Source of the DNA: Syntrophobacteraceae bacterium
GTDB lineage: Bacteria > Desulfobacterota > Syntrophobacteria > Syntrophobacterales > Syntrophobacteraceae
Direction of reading: 5' to 3'
NCBI GenBank assembly: GCA_031292215.1
Contig: JARLHO010000129.1
Span: 1-52,066, forward strand
DNA: 52,066 bases
Positions 43,353 through 52,066 of the stretch are shown here, in pieces. The notes under the pieces were generated by a model, which was given only the letters and a program-made list of their open reading frames with translations, made no database searches and was not told the origin of the DNA. How positions within the stretch are numbered: the first letter of the stretch is position 1; the number at the start of each line of letters is the position of its first letter. Both the position numbers and the translations under genes were made by a program.

Positions 43353-45029
43353 CTAAATTTCCACCACTATCGGATAGATAACAGGCCGTCTGTCCAGGAT
43401 CCGAATGAAAAAGCGCTTGAGGTCGCGCCGGATTTGCTCCTGGAGAAGCGCGCAGTCGAGCTCGCGGGTTTCGGCCAGTTGCCTGTCAATGTTTTCAAAT
43501 ATTATGCACTGGCCCTCGTAGAGAATCTCGGGTTTTGCTTCCTCATGAATGAACCCCCTGCTGAAGATGTCGGGGCCGCTAAGGATTTCGTGGGTCGCCT
43601 TGTCCACCACAAGGGAAGCGATCACCAGGCCGTCTTCCGACAAATGCCTTCTATCCCGCAGGACCAGGCCGCCTACGTCCCCGACACCTTTTCCGTCCAC
43701 AAAGACCCGGCCGGTCTCGATCTTGCCTTTTACGCCGGCCGAGTCCCCGGTAAAGCACAACACGGCGCCGTTTTCGATCAACAAACAGTTGGCCGGGGCT
43801 ATTCCGACGGACATCGCCAGTTTTCTGTGCTTTACCAGGTGGCGGTATTCGCCGTGAACCGGAATGAAAAAGCGAGGCTGGACGACGTTTATCATCATCT
43901 TCAGCTCTTCCTGATAGGCGTGGCCGGAGACGTGGATGTCCTTTACCTGTTCGTGTATGACCTCGGCGCCGTTTCGGCACAGATGGTTTATGATGTTTTG
44001 AATGGTGCGCTCGTTTCCGGGGATGAACCTGGAGGAAAGGATTATCGTATCCCCCTCCCGGACCTTGAGCTTTTTGTGATCGTTAAAGGCCATCCGGCTA
44101 AGAGCGCTCATCGGCTCGCCCTGGGTCCCGGTAGTTAGCATCAGCACCTGGGAGTCGGGCAGGTAGGGCAGATCCTGGATCGATATCTCATCTTCTTTGG
44201 TAAAGTCGAGATAGCCCAGTTCGCGGGCGATCCGAACGTTTGTCATCATCGATTTGCCGTTTAGAAGCACCTTGCGGCCAAACTCGCGGGCAATATGGAT
44301 AAGCTGCTGAATCCGATGGAGATTACTAGCAAATACCGCCACCATGACCCTTCCCCGCTTTTCCTGGATCACATTGCGAAGCGTTACTCCGACTTCCTTT
44401 TCGGAAACCGTGTATCCCTCGCGCTCCACATTGGTCGAGTCGGAAAAAAGAGCCAGAACGCCTTCTTCCCCGTAGGAGCCAAGCCTTGCGATATCAAATC
44501 TTTGGCCGTCTATGGGCGTGTTGTCAATCTTGAAATCTCCCGTGTGAACGATAACGCCAACAGGGGTGCGGATCGCCAGTCCAACGCCATCGGGGATGCT
44601 GTGGCAGACCCTTATAAATTCGAAGCTAAACGGACCGATCTCTGCGGCCTCGCGGGGCGCGATCTGCATGAGTTCGACTCGATCGAGCAAATTATGCTCC
44701 CGGAGTTTTTCCCTTATGAGAGCAAGAGTGAGGGCCGTTCCATAAATGGGGAGGGAGAATTCGCGCACCAGGAAGGGAATGGCGCCTATGTGGTCCTCAT
44801 GGCCATGGGTTACAACCAGTGCGGCGACCTTTTCTTTATTCCTCAGAAGATAGCTGAAATCGGGAATAACTATGTCTATGCCCAGCATTTCTTCTTCGGG
44901 AAACATCAGGCCGCAATCGACGATTACGATGGTATCCTCGTATTCGAAGAGCATCATGTTGAGGCCGATTTCGCCAAGTCCGCCAAGGGGCAGGACCTTT
45001 AGGGTTGGACAATCAGTTTTTTCAGACAT
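43353..45029 (-). CDS. rnj: Ribonuclease J
   Basis: RNase J has 5'-exo and endoribonuclease activity and matures or degrades RNA. ATG 45029 (MSEKTDCPTLKVLPLGGLGE) is used because upstream sequence overlaps plsC; the start lies 4 bases after the plsC stop. Of 558 residues, the metallo-beta-lactamase motif is THGHEDHIG with H75, H77, D79 and H80. LFSDSTN belongs to the beta-CASP domain and HVSGHAYQEELK is a later metal motif. The C-terminal domain (LRDRRHLSEDG onward) is typical. Confidence 0.95.
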   Translation of the reverse strand: MSEKTDCPTLKVLPLGGLGEIGLNMMLFEYEDTIVIVDCGLMFPEEEMLGIDIVIPDFSYLLRNKEKVAALVVTHGHEDHIGAIPFLVREFSLPIYGTALTLALIREKLREHNLLDRVELMQIAPREAAEIGPFSFEFIRVCHSIPDGVGLAIRTPVGVIVHTGDFKIDNTPIDGQRFDIARLGSYGEEGVLALFSDSTNVEREGYTVSEKEVGVTLRNVIQEKRGRVMVAVFASNLHRIQQLIHIAREFGRKVLLNGKSMMTNVRIARELGYLDFTKEDEISIQDLPYLPDSQVLMLTTGTQGEPMSALSRMAFNDHKKLKVREGDTIILSSRFIPGNERTIQNIINHLCRNGAEVIHEQVKDIHVSGHAYQEELKMMINVVQPRFFIPVHGEYRHLVKHRKLAMSVGIAPANCLLIENGAVLCFTGDSAGVKGKIETGRVFVDGKGVGDVGGLVLRDRRHLSEDGLVIASLVVDKATHEILSGPDIFSRGFIHEEAKPEILYEGQCIIFENIDRQLAETRELDCALLQEQIRRDLKRFFIRILDRRPVIYPIVVEI

Positions 45030-45033
45030 CGTC

Positions 45034-45804
45034 TCAGATGTTACCCCCGTTTTGAGAAAGGACCCCGGCGGTTTCCCCGCTCGCTTTGCGCTCGCCGCCC
45101 GCTTCTTCGGTTGTAAGATTTGCCCGGATCGCCTCGCGGACCTCCTGGAGCAAGGTTTCGCGGCTTTTGGCATCGGCGCCCGTACTCATAATCGGCTTTC
45201 CGATGGTAAAGCGGATCACGCCCGGATGGATCATCCAAGAGTCTTTGGGAAGGATGCGATAGGAGCCGCTGATGCTTATGGGAACAATAGGCTGTTCGGA
45301 TTTTACGGCCAGAGCGAACACGCCTTTTTTGAAATCTTTTATCACCCCGTCGGCGGATCTTGTGCCCTCGGGGAAAACAAATACCGAGGTCCCCTGCCGG
45401 ACGACTTCGGCGACCTGGTTCATGCTGGCAAACGCCTTCCTGCGGTCCCCTCGGTCAATCGGAATATAGCCTGCCCGGGCCATGGCCTGGCCAAGGACGG
45501 GAACCTTAAAAAGCTCCACCTTCGCGAGCCAGCTAAATTTTATCGGCAGCTTGCCAAGGGCCGCGAAAATATCGAACCACCCCTGGTGATTGCTAGCCAA
45601 TATGTAGGGGCCCCCCTCGAGGTTTTGCGTACCCGAAAGGATAACCGTTACTCCAGCGGCCCAAAGATTTACATTGCCCCAGACCCCGGCCATCCATGCC
45701 GCCCACGCGCTGCTCACAAAAGAGCCTATGACGGCCAAAGATCCAATAATTATGGTGGATACAAAAAAAACCAGGTAAAAAAAGACAGACCGCACCAATC
45801 GCAT
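45034..45804 (-). CDS. plsC: 1-acyl-sn-glycerol-3-phosphate acyltransferase PlsC
   Basis: PlsC makes phosphatidic acid, the base of membrane lipids. Of 256 residues, a hydrophobic N-terminus (FFYLVFFVSTIIIGSLAVIG) anchors it. The acyltransferase block I is NHQGWFD (H73, D78: the Hx4D catalytic pair) and block III FPEGTRS (144-150). The C-terminal 30 residues (EEAGGERKASGETAGVLSQ) are a low-complexity tail. It heads the plsC-rnj-orf-ftsK-lolA operon, with rnj starting 4 bp after its stop. Confidence 0.93.
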   Translation of the reverse strand: MRLVRSVFFYLVFFVSTIIIGSLAVIGSFVSSAWAAWMAGVWGNVNLWAAGVTVILSGTQNLEGGPYILASNHQGWFDIFAALGKLPIKFSWLAKVELFKVPVLGQAMARAGYIPIDRGDRRKAFASMNQVAEVVRQGTSVFVFPEGTRSADGVIKDFKKGVFALAVKSEQPIVPISISGSYRILPKDSWMIHPGVIRFTIGKPIMSTGADAKSRETLLQEVREAIRANLTTEEAGGERKASGETAGVLSQNGGNI

Positions 45805-45995
45805 TTTTCACCACATCCAAGGCGGGTTGGAAGAAAAAAAGAAATAAGCTTTTTTGATTAATAACAAATTCTTAGTCTAAACCCTTTTCAATCTCCAGTC
45901 AATTGTGGAAGAAGGCCGGCAAGGCCCCACGGGGCTGCGCCGTTTCGATTCGAAGCTCATCGGCCGCCCGCTCACTCTCGCATGGATTGCAGGCA

Positions 45996-46035
45996 GTTTT
46001 TCCCCTCGTTTTTCCCCTCGTTTTTCCCCTCGTTT
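45996..46035. repeat. Three tandem 12-bp repeats
   Basis: GTTTTTCCCCTC is repeated at 45996-46007, 46008-46019 and 46020-46031, followed by GTTT. It lies in the 440-bp gap between plsC and the efflux operon. The opposite strand could encode GKTR- or GKNE-type repeats, but no gene with a ribosome site covers it. Confidence 0.85.
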
Positions 46036-46151
46036 GACGCTCCGGCGGCGGCAATATCCGGGAATGCTGCGCCGCCGCCGCCCGGGATGCGGTTTGCACG
46101 ATATTTATAGGTGTATAGGCGCAGGAAGCGGGGGCGAGCGCTTTTTACTGA

Positions 46152-46221
46152 AAACCGGGACAGTTTGCTGTATTGTTCCCGGTTTAGAGATGTGAGTTGC
46201 AACGGGACGAAAACTGCAACT
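46152..46221 (+). promoter_or_regulatory. Inverted repeats upstream of the RND efflux operon
   Basis: AAACCGGGA (46152-46160) and TCCCGGTTT (46177-46185) form a 9-bp inverted repeat with a 16-base gap. AGTTGCA (46195-46201) and TGCAACT (46215-46221) form a second one just before the ribosome site of the first efflux gene. Either could bind a regulator or fold in the leader. No regulator gene is next to the operon and promoter boxes are not clear. Confidence 0.45.
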
Positions 46222-46244
46222 TGTCCAATCAAGAAGGACAATCT

Positions 46245-47678
46245 GTGAAAAAAAATTACAAGCCCTATTGCAGCATCGGGAAATTCATCCCTTTTGCAAT
46301 ATGTGCCGCTATCTTGGCCGGGTGCGCCACTTTTCACCCCCAACCAATCTCCCCGCAGGTCAATGCTTCCGCTCTCGAAGGCCGTACCCTGGACAATCCG
46401 AGCCTAAAAAAATTCATGGAGGAAAACCTTCACAGGAGAATTCATCCCTGGCCGCTCCCTTCATGGGATTTTTCCATGCTCACCCTGGCGGCCTTCTATT
46501 ATTCTCCCGACCTTGACATGGCCCGCGCCAGGTGGCAAGTGGCCCAAGCCGGAAAGATCACCGCGGGCGAACGCCCTAACCCGAGTATCTCCGTGCGGCC
46601 CGGGGCCATTTCGAACCCGTCGGCCAGCCCCCTGCTTTTCGGGGTAGCACCGAATATTCCCATCGAGACCGGGGGAAAACGCGGCTACCGGCTGTCTTTG
46701 GCCGGCCATCTTGCCAGGGCGGCCTACCTGGACATCAAGACGGCCGCCTGGCAGGTGAGAAGCCGACTTCGCGCGCGCCTCCTCGACCTGTACTTTAGCA
46801 TTCAAACCTCGGCTGTTTTAAAGCGGCAGGTTGAAGTGCAAAGGAAACTCGCGCACCTGCTGTCGGTACTTCTTAAAAATGGTGAAATTCCAAGGCCGGA
46901 GTTCACCCGGGCACAGATTTCCCTGGACAGCAGTCGCCTGAAATGGGTGGATGTCCAAAGGCGGATTGGCGATAACCGGGCGCGATTGGCCGCGGCGCTC
47001 GGCGTGCCGGTGAGCGCTCTTCGGCAGGTGAAGATTTCGTATGGTTTTCCGAACCGTTTCCCTAAGGCGCCTGCCTTAGGCGCACTCAAACAAAAAGCCC
47101 TTTTGCACCGGTCCGATATCCTGTCCGCTCTGGCGAACTATCAAGCCGCGCAAAGCTCGCTGCAGCTTGAGATTGCCAAACAATATCCGGATGTGAACCT
47201 GGGACCGGGGTACAGTTTCGACGATTCTGAAAATAAATGGACTTTTGGAGTCTCCTTGACTCTTCCCCTGCTAAACCGGAACCAAGGTCCAATCGCCCGG
47301 GCAAAGGCGCGCCGCAAGGAGGCCGCCTCCGCCTTCACCTGCCTTCAGGCCAGGGTTATCGAGGAACTGGATCGAGGTGAGGCCGGTTACGGGGAGATGT
47401 TTCTAAAATTAAAGACCGCTGAAGCTCTCGAGGTGGCGGCTAAGGTCCAAATGGATTCCGCGAGGCGCGCTTTTATGGAAGGCGAGACAAGCCGGCTTGC
47501 GCTTCTAAGCGCCCGACTGGTCTTTTATGCCGACCTTTTGCAGCGCGTTCAGGCTTCCTACCAGGCCCAACAGGCCCTCGGCCTGCTCGAGGATGCCCTG
47601 CAATCTCCCCTGTCGGCATCCGCCCGCAGGCTTCAAGCGATCCAAATTAATCCCGGAGAGGGAGATAATCATCCATGA
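46245..47678 (+). CDS. Outer-membrane efflux lipoprotein (TolC/CusC family)
   Basis: It forms the exit duct of a tripartite efflux pump. GTG 46245 is used because AAGGACA precedes it and the signal sequence follows at once. Of 477 residues, the lipobox is LAGC (AAILAGCATF), so the mature protein is lipidated. Two long helical repeats of the TolC fold are visible (TLAAFYYSPDLDMARARWQ and SDILSALANYQAAQSSLQLE), with PSISVRPG- and YPDVNLGPGYS-type strand segments between. The stop overlaps the adaptor gene by 4 bp. Confidence 0.9.
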   Translation: MKKNYKPYCSIGKFIPFAICAAILAGCATFHPQPISPQVNASALEGRTLDNPSLKKFMEENLHRRIHPWPLPSWDFSMLTLAAFYYSPDLDMARARWQVAQAGKITAGERPNPSISVRPGAISNPSASPLLFGVAPNIPIETGGKRGYRLSLAGHLARAAYLDIKTAAWQVRSRLRARLLDLYFSIQTSAVLKRQVEVQRKLAHLLSVLLKNGEIPRPEFTRAQISLDSSRLKWVDVQRRIGDNRARLAAALGVPVSALRQVKISYGFPNRFPKAPALGALKQKALLHRSDILSALANYQAAQSSLQLEIAKQYPDVNLGPGYSFDDSENKWTFGVSLTLPLLNRNQGPIARAKARRKEAASAFTCLQARVIEELDRGEAGYGEMFLKLKTAEALEVAAKVQMDSARRAFMEGETSRLALLSARLVFYADLLQRVQASYQAQQALGLLEDALQSPLSASARRLQAIQINPGEGDNHP

Positions 47679-48727
47679 AGGGTCTTCGGTTCATTCACCC
47701 GGCTTCCACCCCCTTGCTTTTGATTGCCGTCATTGCCACGGGAACCTGGCTCCTTCACTCCACACAAGCGTGGAGTGAAGGGGCCGCAAAGACGCAGCCT
47801 CCCGGTATGGCTTACCCACTTTCAGTCGCTCTGAAAAAATCCGAGCAGAAAAGGGCCGGCATCGTCACCGCTCCGCTTTCCCATGTATCTCACGTACGGG
47901 AAATTGAGGCCTATGGCACGGTGCTTTCGCTTCAGGGGCTTGCCGGCCTGGGAAAGAGCCATGCCCGGGCCAGTGCGCAGGTCGAAAACGCAAAAACCAG
48001 GCTCGAGCTTTCGCGGGTTGAATATGCTCGCCGGAAGGCGCTTTACACACATAATCAAATCAGTTCGCTTAAAAACCTTCAGCTTGCCGAAAGCGCCTGG
48101 AACCAGGACAAGGTGAACCTGCGCACGGCCAGGGCAGGGCGGCAGTCCCTGACCGGCATCGCTTTGCAACAGTGGGGAGAGGTGATTTCAGGCTGGGTTT
48201 TTCATGACGCCCCGATCTATGCGAAGTTGATCGATCAGCAGGAATTGCTGGTTCAGGTGACTCTGCCAATCGGCGAAAAGATCGCAGCGATGCCACGGGT
48301 GATAACAATCCAGACTGCTGGCCGGAGCCGCTTGAAAGCCGACTTCGTCTCGCCGGCGCCGCGTACCGATCCGCAAATCCAGGGGGTAAGCTATTTCTAC
48401 ATGGTTTCGAGTCGAGCCGGGCAGGTTCAGTCCGGGATGAATGTCACAGCCTTCCTGCCGGCAGGCCCCCCGATCGAGGGCTTCATCGTCCCCACAGCGG
48501 CTGTTGTCTGGCAGGCCGGGCAACCGCTTGTCTTTGTGCAAACCGATGGCCAACATTTTGCGGCCCGACCGGTCGCTACAACCATCCCGCTTTGGGGCGG
48601 ATATTTGGTCACAAGCGGTATTGCCCCCGGAGAGGGCGTGGTGGTTGACGGGGCGCAGACACTGTTGTCCGAAGCCTTGCTCTCGGGCGGTAAGGCTGCC
48701 GTGGGCGGTGGAGGGGACGACGATTGA
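47675..48727 (+). CDS. RND periplasmic adaptor (membrane-fusion protein)
   Basis: It links the inner-membrane pump to the outer-membrane duct. Of 350 residues, an N-terminal signal or anchor (LLLIAVIATGTWLLHSTQAWS) is followed by a helical hairpin (about 90-150), a lipoyl/barrel part and the barrel end SGMNVTAFLPAGPP. The C-terminal membrane-proximal part reads VPTAAVVWQAGQPLVFVQ. No Met- or His-rich metal site of the CusB or CzcB kind is seen, though the acidic end GGGGDDD is unusual. It overlaps both its neighbours by 1-4 bp. Confidence 0.9.
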   Translation: MKGLRFIHPASTPLLLIAVIATGTWLLHSTQAWSEGAAKTQPPGMAYPLSVALKKSEQKRAGIVTAPLSHVSHVREIEAYGTVLSLQGLAGLGKSHARASAQVENAKTRLELSRVEYARRKALYTHNQISSLKNLQLAESAWNQDKVNLRTARAGRQSLTGIALQQWGEVISGWVFHDAPIYAKLIDQQELLVQVTLPIGEKIAAMPRVITIQTAGRSRLKADFVSPAPRTDPQIQGVSYFYMVSSRAGQVQSGMNVTAFLPAGPPIEGFIVPTAAVVWQAGQPLVFVQTDGQHFAARPVATTIPLWGGYLVTSGIAPGEGVVVDGAQTLLSEALLSGGKAAVGGGGDDD

Positions 48728-51700
48728 TGAAAGGCGATGTGGAACCGGCTAAATCCGGACTACTCCATGCAATTATTCATTTCGCCCTGCAACGGCGCGG
48801 CGCCGTCATCGCCCTGGCTATGATAACCCTGGCCTATGGACTCTATACAATCAGCGGGACCAGTTATGACGTATTTCCGGAGTTTGCCTCCCCGCAGGTA
48901 GCGGTGCGCACGGAAGCTCCAGGGCTCTCCCCCCGGCAGGTAGAGGCTCTTGTCACCCGGCCGATTGAAAGTGCGGTCATCGGCGCCCCCGGCATCACTT
49001 CGGAACTCTCGACTTCCATCCAGGGGCTTTCGGCCATCAAAATAACTTTTTCTCCGAAAACAAATGTTTACCTTGCTCGGCAATTAATAGCCGAGCGCCT
49101 GGTGTCGCTCCAGGGGCGACTTCCTCAGGAGGCCCACCCCCCGGCCTTGACTCCGCTCACGTCGTCCACCGGTGTGGTGATGACGCTGGGGCTCACCTCG
49201 ACGAGTCGCTCTCTTATGGATGTGCGCACCATTGCTCGCTGGGTGGTAAAGCCAACCCTTCTGGCGGTACCTGGCGTCGCCGGTGTGCTGAGCTTTGCCG
49301 AAGGGGTTAAGCAGTTCCAGATCCAGGTGGAGCCGAATCGGCTTCTGAGATACCGCCTCGGTTTAAACCAGGTGCTGGCCGCCGCGCGCCTGGCGACAGG
49401 CGTTCGGGGGGCCGGTTTCTTTGAGACCCCGAATCAGCGCATGGCGCTCCAGCCGGAAGGCCAGCCGGCCACATCGGTCCAACTGGGCAATGTCGTCCTG
49501 GTTCACCGGGAGGGGGCAAGCGTGAGGTTGGCAGATGTGGCGAAGGTTGCGACCGCCCAGGAGCCTCCCATCGGTGCGGGCCTTATAGACGGCCGGCCGG
49601 GCGTGGTCATGGTGGTTAGTTCCCAATACGGGGCAAACACCCTGGAGGTCACAAGCCGCGTGGAGCGGGCGCTCCGCGCTCTAAAGCCCACCCTTGCCCG
49701 CGAAGGCATAGTTTTTCACAGCATCTTCCGCCCGGCGCGCTTTATTCACACGGCCGTTCACAACGTCTTGTCCGCACTGGCAATCGGGGCTGTGCTGGTC
49801 ATTATCGTACTCTTCCTGTTTCTGCTCAATTTCCGCACAGCCGCGATTTCTTGCACGGCCATCCCGCTTTCACTTATGGCCGGCATCATCGTCATGGAAC
49901 GTCTGGGTTTGAGTTTGAACACCATGACGCTCGGCGGGTTCGCCATAGCCATTGGTGAAATCGTGGACGATGCGGTAATCGATGTGGAAAACATCTATCG
50001 CCGCCTCCGGGAGAACCGTGCTCTGTCAAAGCCCCGGCCCGTCCTGCGAGTCATCCTCGATGCCTCGCTGGAAGTGCGGGCCGCCGTGGTGTTCGCCACT
50101 TTTGCCGTGATCCTGGTTTTTTTCCCCATTTTGACTATGTCCGGGGTGGCGGGTCGGCTGTTCTCGCCTCTTGGCGTCGCTTACATCCTGTCGGTGCTCG
50201 CCTCGCTTTTGGCGGCTCTAACCGTCACTCCGGCCCTGTGTATGCTCCTTTTGACTCATGGTGAACTGCGCTCGGAGGAGCCGCCGGTTACGCGAGGGCT
50301 AAAGAAAGGATATGTTCGACTTCTGGGCCGGGTTGAACGCCATCCAGGCTGGGTGATCCCGGGGGTCTTGATGCTCATGGCCGGCACACTGGTTGCCGTG
50401 CCTTTTCTAAAAAGCAGTTTTCTGCCCAAGTTCGAAGAAGGACATTTCCTGGTCCACATGGTCCTGGCGCCGGGTTCTTCGCTTGAGGAATCTTTGCGCC
50501 TTGGCAGACAAGTGAGCCGGGAACTGCTCAAACTCCCCTATGTGGGCGCGGTGGCCCAGAAGGCCGGCAGGGCGGAGGCCGGCGGCGAGCCCCGTGGACC
50601 CAATGCCAGCGAGATTGAGGTGAACCTCAAACGTGGCCGGCAGCCACTCTCGGCGGAATCCCGAATCCGTCGACTAGTACACGGCATTCCGGGGGCATCC
50701 TTTAGCATCAATACTTTCCTTGCGGAACGCATCGAGGAGACCATTTCCGGTTATAAGGCTTCACTGGCTGTAAATATTTTCGGCAATAGCCTGGACGCTC
50801 TGGATAGCGAAGGACAAAAAGTTGCAGCGGTGTTGAAACAAATTCCCGGAGTCGCAGACATTCAGGTGCTCTCCCGGGGCGGGGCGCCCCAAATCGCGAT
50901 TCGCCTCCACAAGGCTGCGCTTCTGCGGTGGGGGATAGAGCCGGTGAGTGTTTTGGATACGATGGAGACTGCTTATCAAGGGACAACGGTTGGTCAAATT
51001 TACCAGGGGGAGCGAGTCTTCGACGTTACGGCGATGATTGCGCCCAAGGACCGTCGGATCGCCGCCATCGGGAACCTGCCGGTTCGAACGGCCGGCGGAG
51101 TTTATCTGCCGCTCAAAAAGTTAGCCGCAATCCAAGTCACCTCGGGCCGCTTTGCCGTCCTGCACCAGGGAGGGCGACGGGTCCAAACCATTACCTGCAA
51201 CATCACAGGCCGAAACAGCGGGGCCATAGCGGCTGAGGTCGAGCACCGTATTCGCTCCGAGGTCTCCCTGCCCGCCGGCGGCTATATTCAGTATGCAGGC
51301 ACTGCCGCCGCCCGGGCCAAGGCCGTTGGGGACTTGATTTTCCATGCTCTCCTGGCGGCAACAGGAATCGTGCTCCTGGTGTCGGTGGTAGCCGGCCATT
51401 GGCGCAATACTTTGCTGCTCCTGGCGAACCTGCCCTTTGCCCTTGCCGGCGGCGTGGTTGCGGTCCTCATAACCGGACAAACGATGTCCATTGGTTCTCT
51501 GGTCGGCTTTGTCACAGTCTTTGGCATCACGCTTCGCAATTCCATAATGCTGCTTTCGCACTATCAGCACCTGGTGAGCGTGGAAGGGATGAACTGGGGG
51601 GCAGAAGCTGCTCTCAGAGGAGCTTGCGAGCGGTTATCGCCGATTCTCATGACTGCTTTGGTTACCGCGCTGGGGCTCTTGCCCCTGGCGCTTGGCGTCC

Positions 51701-51855
51701 GCACGCAAGGTCAGGAGATTGTGGGGGCGCTGGCCATCGTGGCGCTGGGAGGAATCCTTTCTTCGACGGCGCTAAATCTCCTGGTGCTGCCGGCCATGGC
51801 GCTTCGATTTGGAAGGTTCGGGATGCCGTCGATTCCAACGGAAGGGGACAAATAA
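48727..51855 (+). CDS. Heavy-metal-efflux-type RND pump (CusA/CzcA family)
   Basis: The inner-membrane pump uses the proton gradient to export substrates. ATG 48727 overlaps the adaptor stop by one base. Of 1042 residues, the first membrane segment is at about 26-44, with large periplasmic loops after TM1 and TM7. The TM4 signature GEIVDDAVIDVENIYRR (about 411-427) holds the proton-relay acids and follows the HME subfamily. Substrate-determining Met residues of CusA are not obvious, so metal versus organic substrate stays open. It is the last gene of the three-gene operon. Confidence 0.92.
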   Translation: MKGDVEPAKSGLLHAIIHFALQRRGAVIALAMITLAYGLYTISGTSYDVFPEFASPQVAVRTEAPGLSPRQVEALVTRPIESAVIGAPGITSELSTSIQGLSAIKITFSPKTNVYLARQLIAERLVSLQGRLPQEAHPPALTPLTSSTGVVMTLGLTSTSRSLMDVRTIARWVVKPTLLAVPGVAGVLSFAEGVKQFQIQVEPNRLLRYRLGLNQVLAAARLATGVRGAGFFETPNQRMALQPEGQPATSVQLGNVVLVHREGASVRLADVAKVATAQEPPIGAGLIDGRPGVVMVVSSQYGANTLEVTSRVERALRALKPTLAREGIVFHSIFRPARFIHTAVHNVLSALAIGAVLVIIVLFLFLLNFRTAAISCTAIPLSLMAGIIVMERLGLSLNTMTLGGFAIAIGEIVDDAVIDVENIYRRLRENRALSKPRPVLRVILDASLEVRAAVVFATFAVILVFFPILTMSGVAGRLFSPLGVAYILSVLASLLAALTVTPALCMLLLTHGELRSEEPPVTRGLKKGYVRLLGRVERHPGWVIPGVLMLMAGTLVAVPFLKSSFLPKFEEGHFLVHMVLAPGSSLEESLRLGRQVSRELLKLPYVGAVAQKAGRAEAGGEPRGPNASEIEVNLKRGRQPLSAESRIRRLVHGIPGASFSINTFLAERIEETISGYKASLAVNIFGNSLDALDSEGQKVAAVLKQIPGVADIQVLSRGGAPQIAIRLHKAALLRWGIEPVSVLDTMETAYQGTTVGQIYQGERVFDVTAMIAPKDRRIAAIGNLPVRTAGGVYLPLKKLAAIQVTSGRFAVLHQGGRRVQTITCNITGRNSGAIAAEVEHRIRSEVSLPAGGYIQYAGTAAARAKAVGDLIFHALLAATGIVLLVSVVAGHWRNTLLLLANLPFALAGGVVAVLITGQTMSIGSLVGFVTVFGITLRNSIMLLSHYQHLVSVEGMNWGAEAALRGACERLSPILMTALVTALGLLPLALGVRTQGQEIVGALAIVALGGILSSTALNLLVLPAMALRFGRFGMPSIPTEGDK

Positions 51856-51925
51856 GGGTGGTTCCAAAAACGACCGGCTTTCGTTTCCGATGCCATCTCG
51901 GGGCGGCCCCGAACAGATTTAAAAA

Positions 51926-52066
51926 CAGGGCAATCGCATGAAATTTCATACGAGATTGAGCAGATGCAGAAGGTAGTCATTGTCCCAACCTGCCGCTTTT
52001 CTGCTGGCCTTGACGCCTATTTTCCGCGATGGATCGCGCTTGATCAGGGTGAGCGCAAAGCGTCGG
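51926..52066 (-). mobile_element. Insertion sequence of the ISAs1 family, cut by the window edge
   Basis: The element continues beyond the window. Its near end is probably at about 51926, where CAGGGCAATCGCATG could be the terminal inverted repeat; ISAs1 elements usually begin with CAGGG-like ends. Only the transposase 3' end is inside. It lies 70 bp after the efflux operon. Confidence 0.6.
51946..52066 (-). CDS. ISAs1-family transposase, C-terminal end (partial)
   Basis: The frame is open from the window edge to a TGA at 51946-51948. Its 39 residues read RRFALTLIKRDPSRKIGVKA then SRKAAGWDNDYLLHLLNLV. The pattern of IKRD, KxGxKxxRxxAGWD and YLLHLL is the usual C-terminus of ISAs1-type DDE transposases, which move the element by cut and paste. 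Whether the rest is intact cannot be seen. Confidence 0.8.
   Translation of the reverse strand, partial: RRFALTLIKRDPSRKIGVKASRKAAGWDNDYLLHLLNLV

Noticed and set aside
45972-46343. Minus-strand frame with GKNE repeats over the tandem 12-mers
   Set aside because: No ribosome site; the repeats arise from the DNA tandem array, and the efflux operon starts within it on the other strand.

Overview
The window reads as chromosome of a GC-rich Gram-negative bacterium, most likely a Desulfobacterota (former Deltaproteobacteria) member near the Syntrophobacterales. This is inference from gene families, not a database match. Supporting signs are LolA, outer-membrane efflux lipoprotein and RND genes (outer membrane), RNase J beside FtsK and LolA, the two-subunit PyrK/PyrD dihydroorotate dehydrogenase, a long acidic FtsY and a small Desulfobacterota-style zinc-ribbon protein. 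Core genes dominate and accessory patches lie between them.

Layout. 1-2.7 kb: an accessory patch at tRNA-Arg(CCG), with an AT-rich non-coding end, a frameshifted small gene running into the tRNA, a MITE-like element with 31-bp inverted ends and a 7-bp target duplication, a His-rich small protein, broken small ORFs and a T4-type lysozyme; it looks like a decayed prophage. 2.7-14.3 kb: housekeeping genes, namely a SlyD-type isomerase, pgeF-pyrK-pyrD, a FabH-type synthase, the mreB/unknown/ROK kinase operon, a GAF/degenerate-GGDEF protein and mutL-miaA. 14.4-15.85 kb: palindromic repeats, a serine-recombinase remnant and an apparently intact TacAT-type toxin-antitoxin pair with an operator inside its promoter. 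16.2-24.5 kb: an S1-domain protein, an orphan HigA, a cyanide-insensitive-type bd oxidase, the 5-oxoprolinase genes pxpBCA, MscL with a zinc ribbon and a small exported protein.

24.6-34.3 kb: a large orphan hybrid histidine kinase, a class II aldolase, ftsY with a duplicated membrane-targeting helix, a structured intergenic region ending in a very strong terminator, two small proteins and a uvrA lacking most of its insertion domain. 34.3-35.65 kb: a second scar with two large inverted repeats, a broken serine recombinase and a broken ParDE-type pair. 35.7-45.8 kb: pdxA, an O-methyltransferase, a DHA2 transporter, a Uma2 protein and the envelope/division/RNA cluster plsC-rnj-orf-ftsK-lolA. 45.8-52.07 kb: a three-gene heavy-metal-type RND efflux operon preceded by inverted repeats and followed by the end of an ISAs1-family insertion sequence cut by the window edge.

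I found no CRISPR array, cas genes, rRNA or obvious new defence island. The least explained features are the structured region after ftsY (about 30.8-31.02 kb), the MITE-like element, the interrupted small ORF at 1.4-1.84 kb, the doubled FtsY targeting helix and the shortened UvrA.
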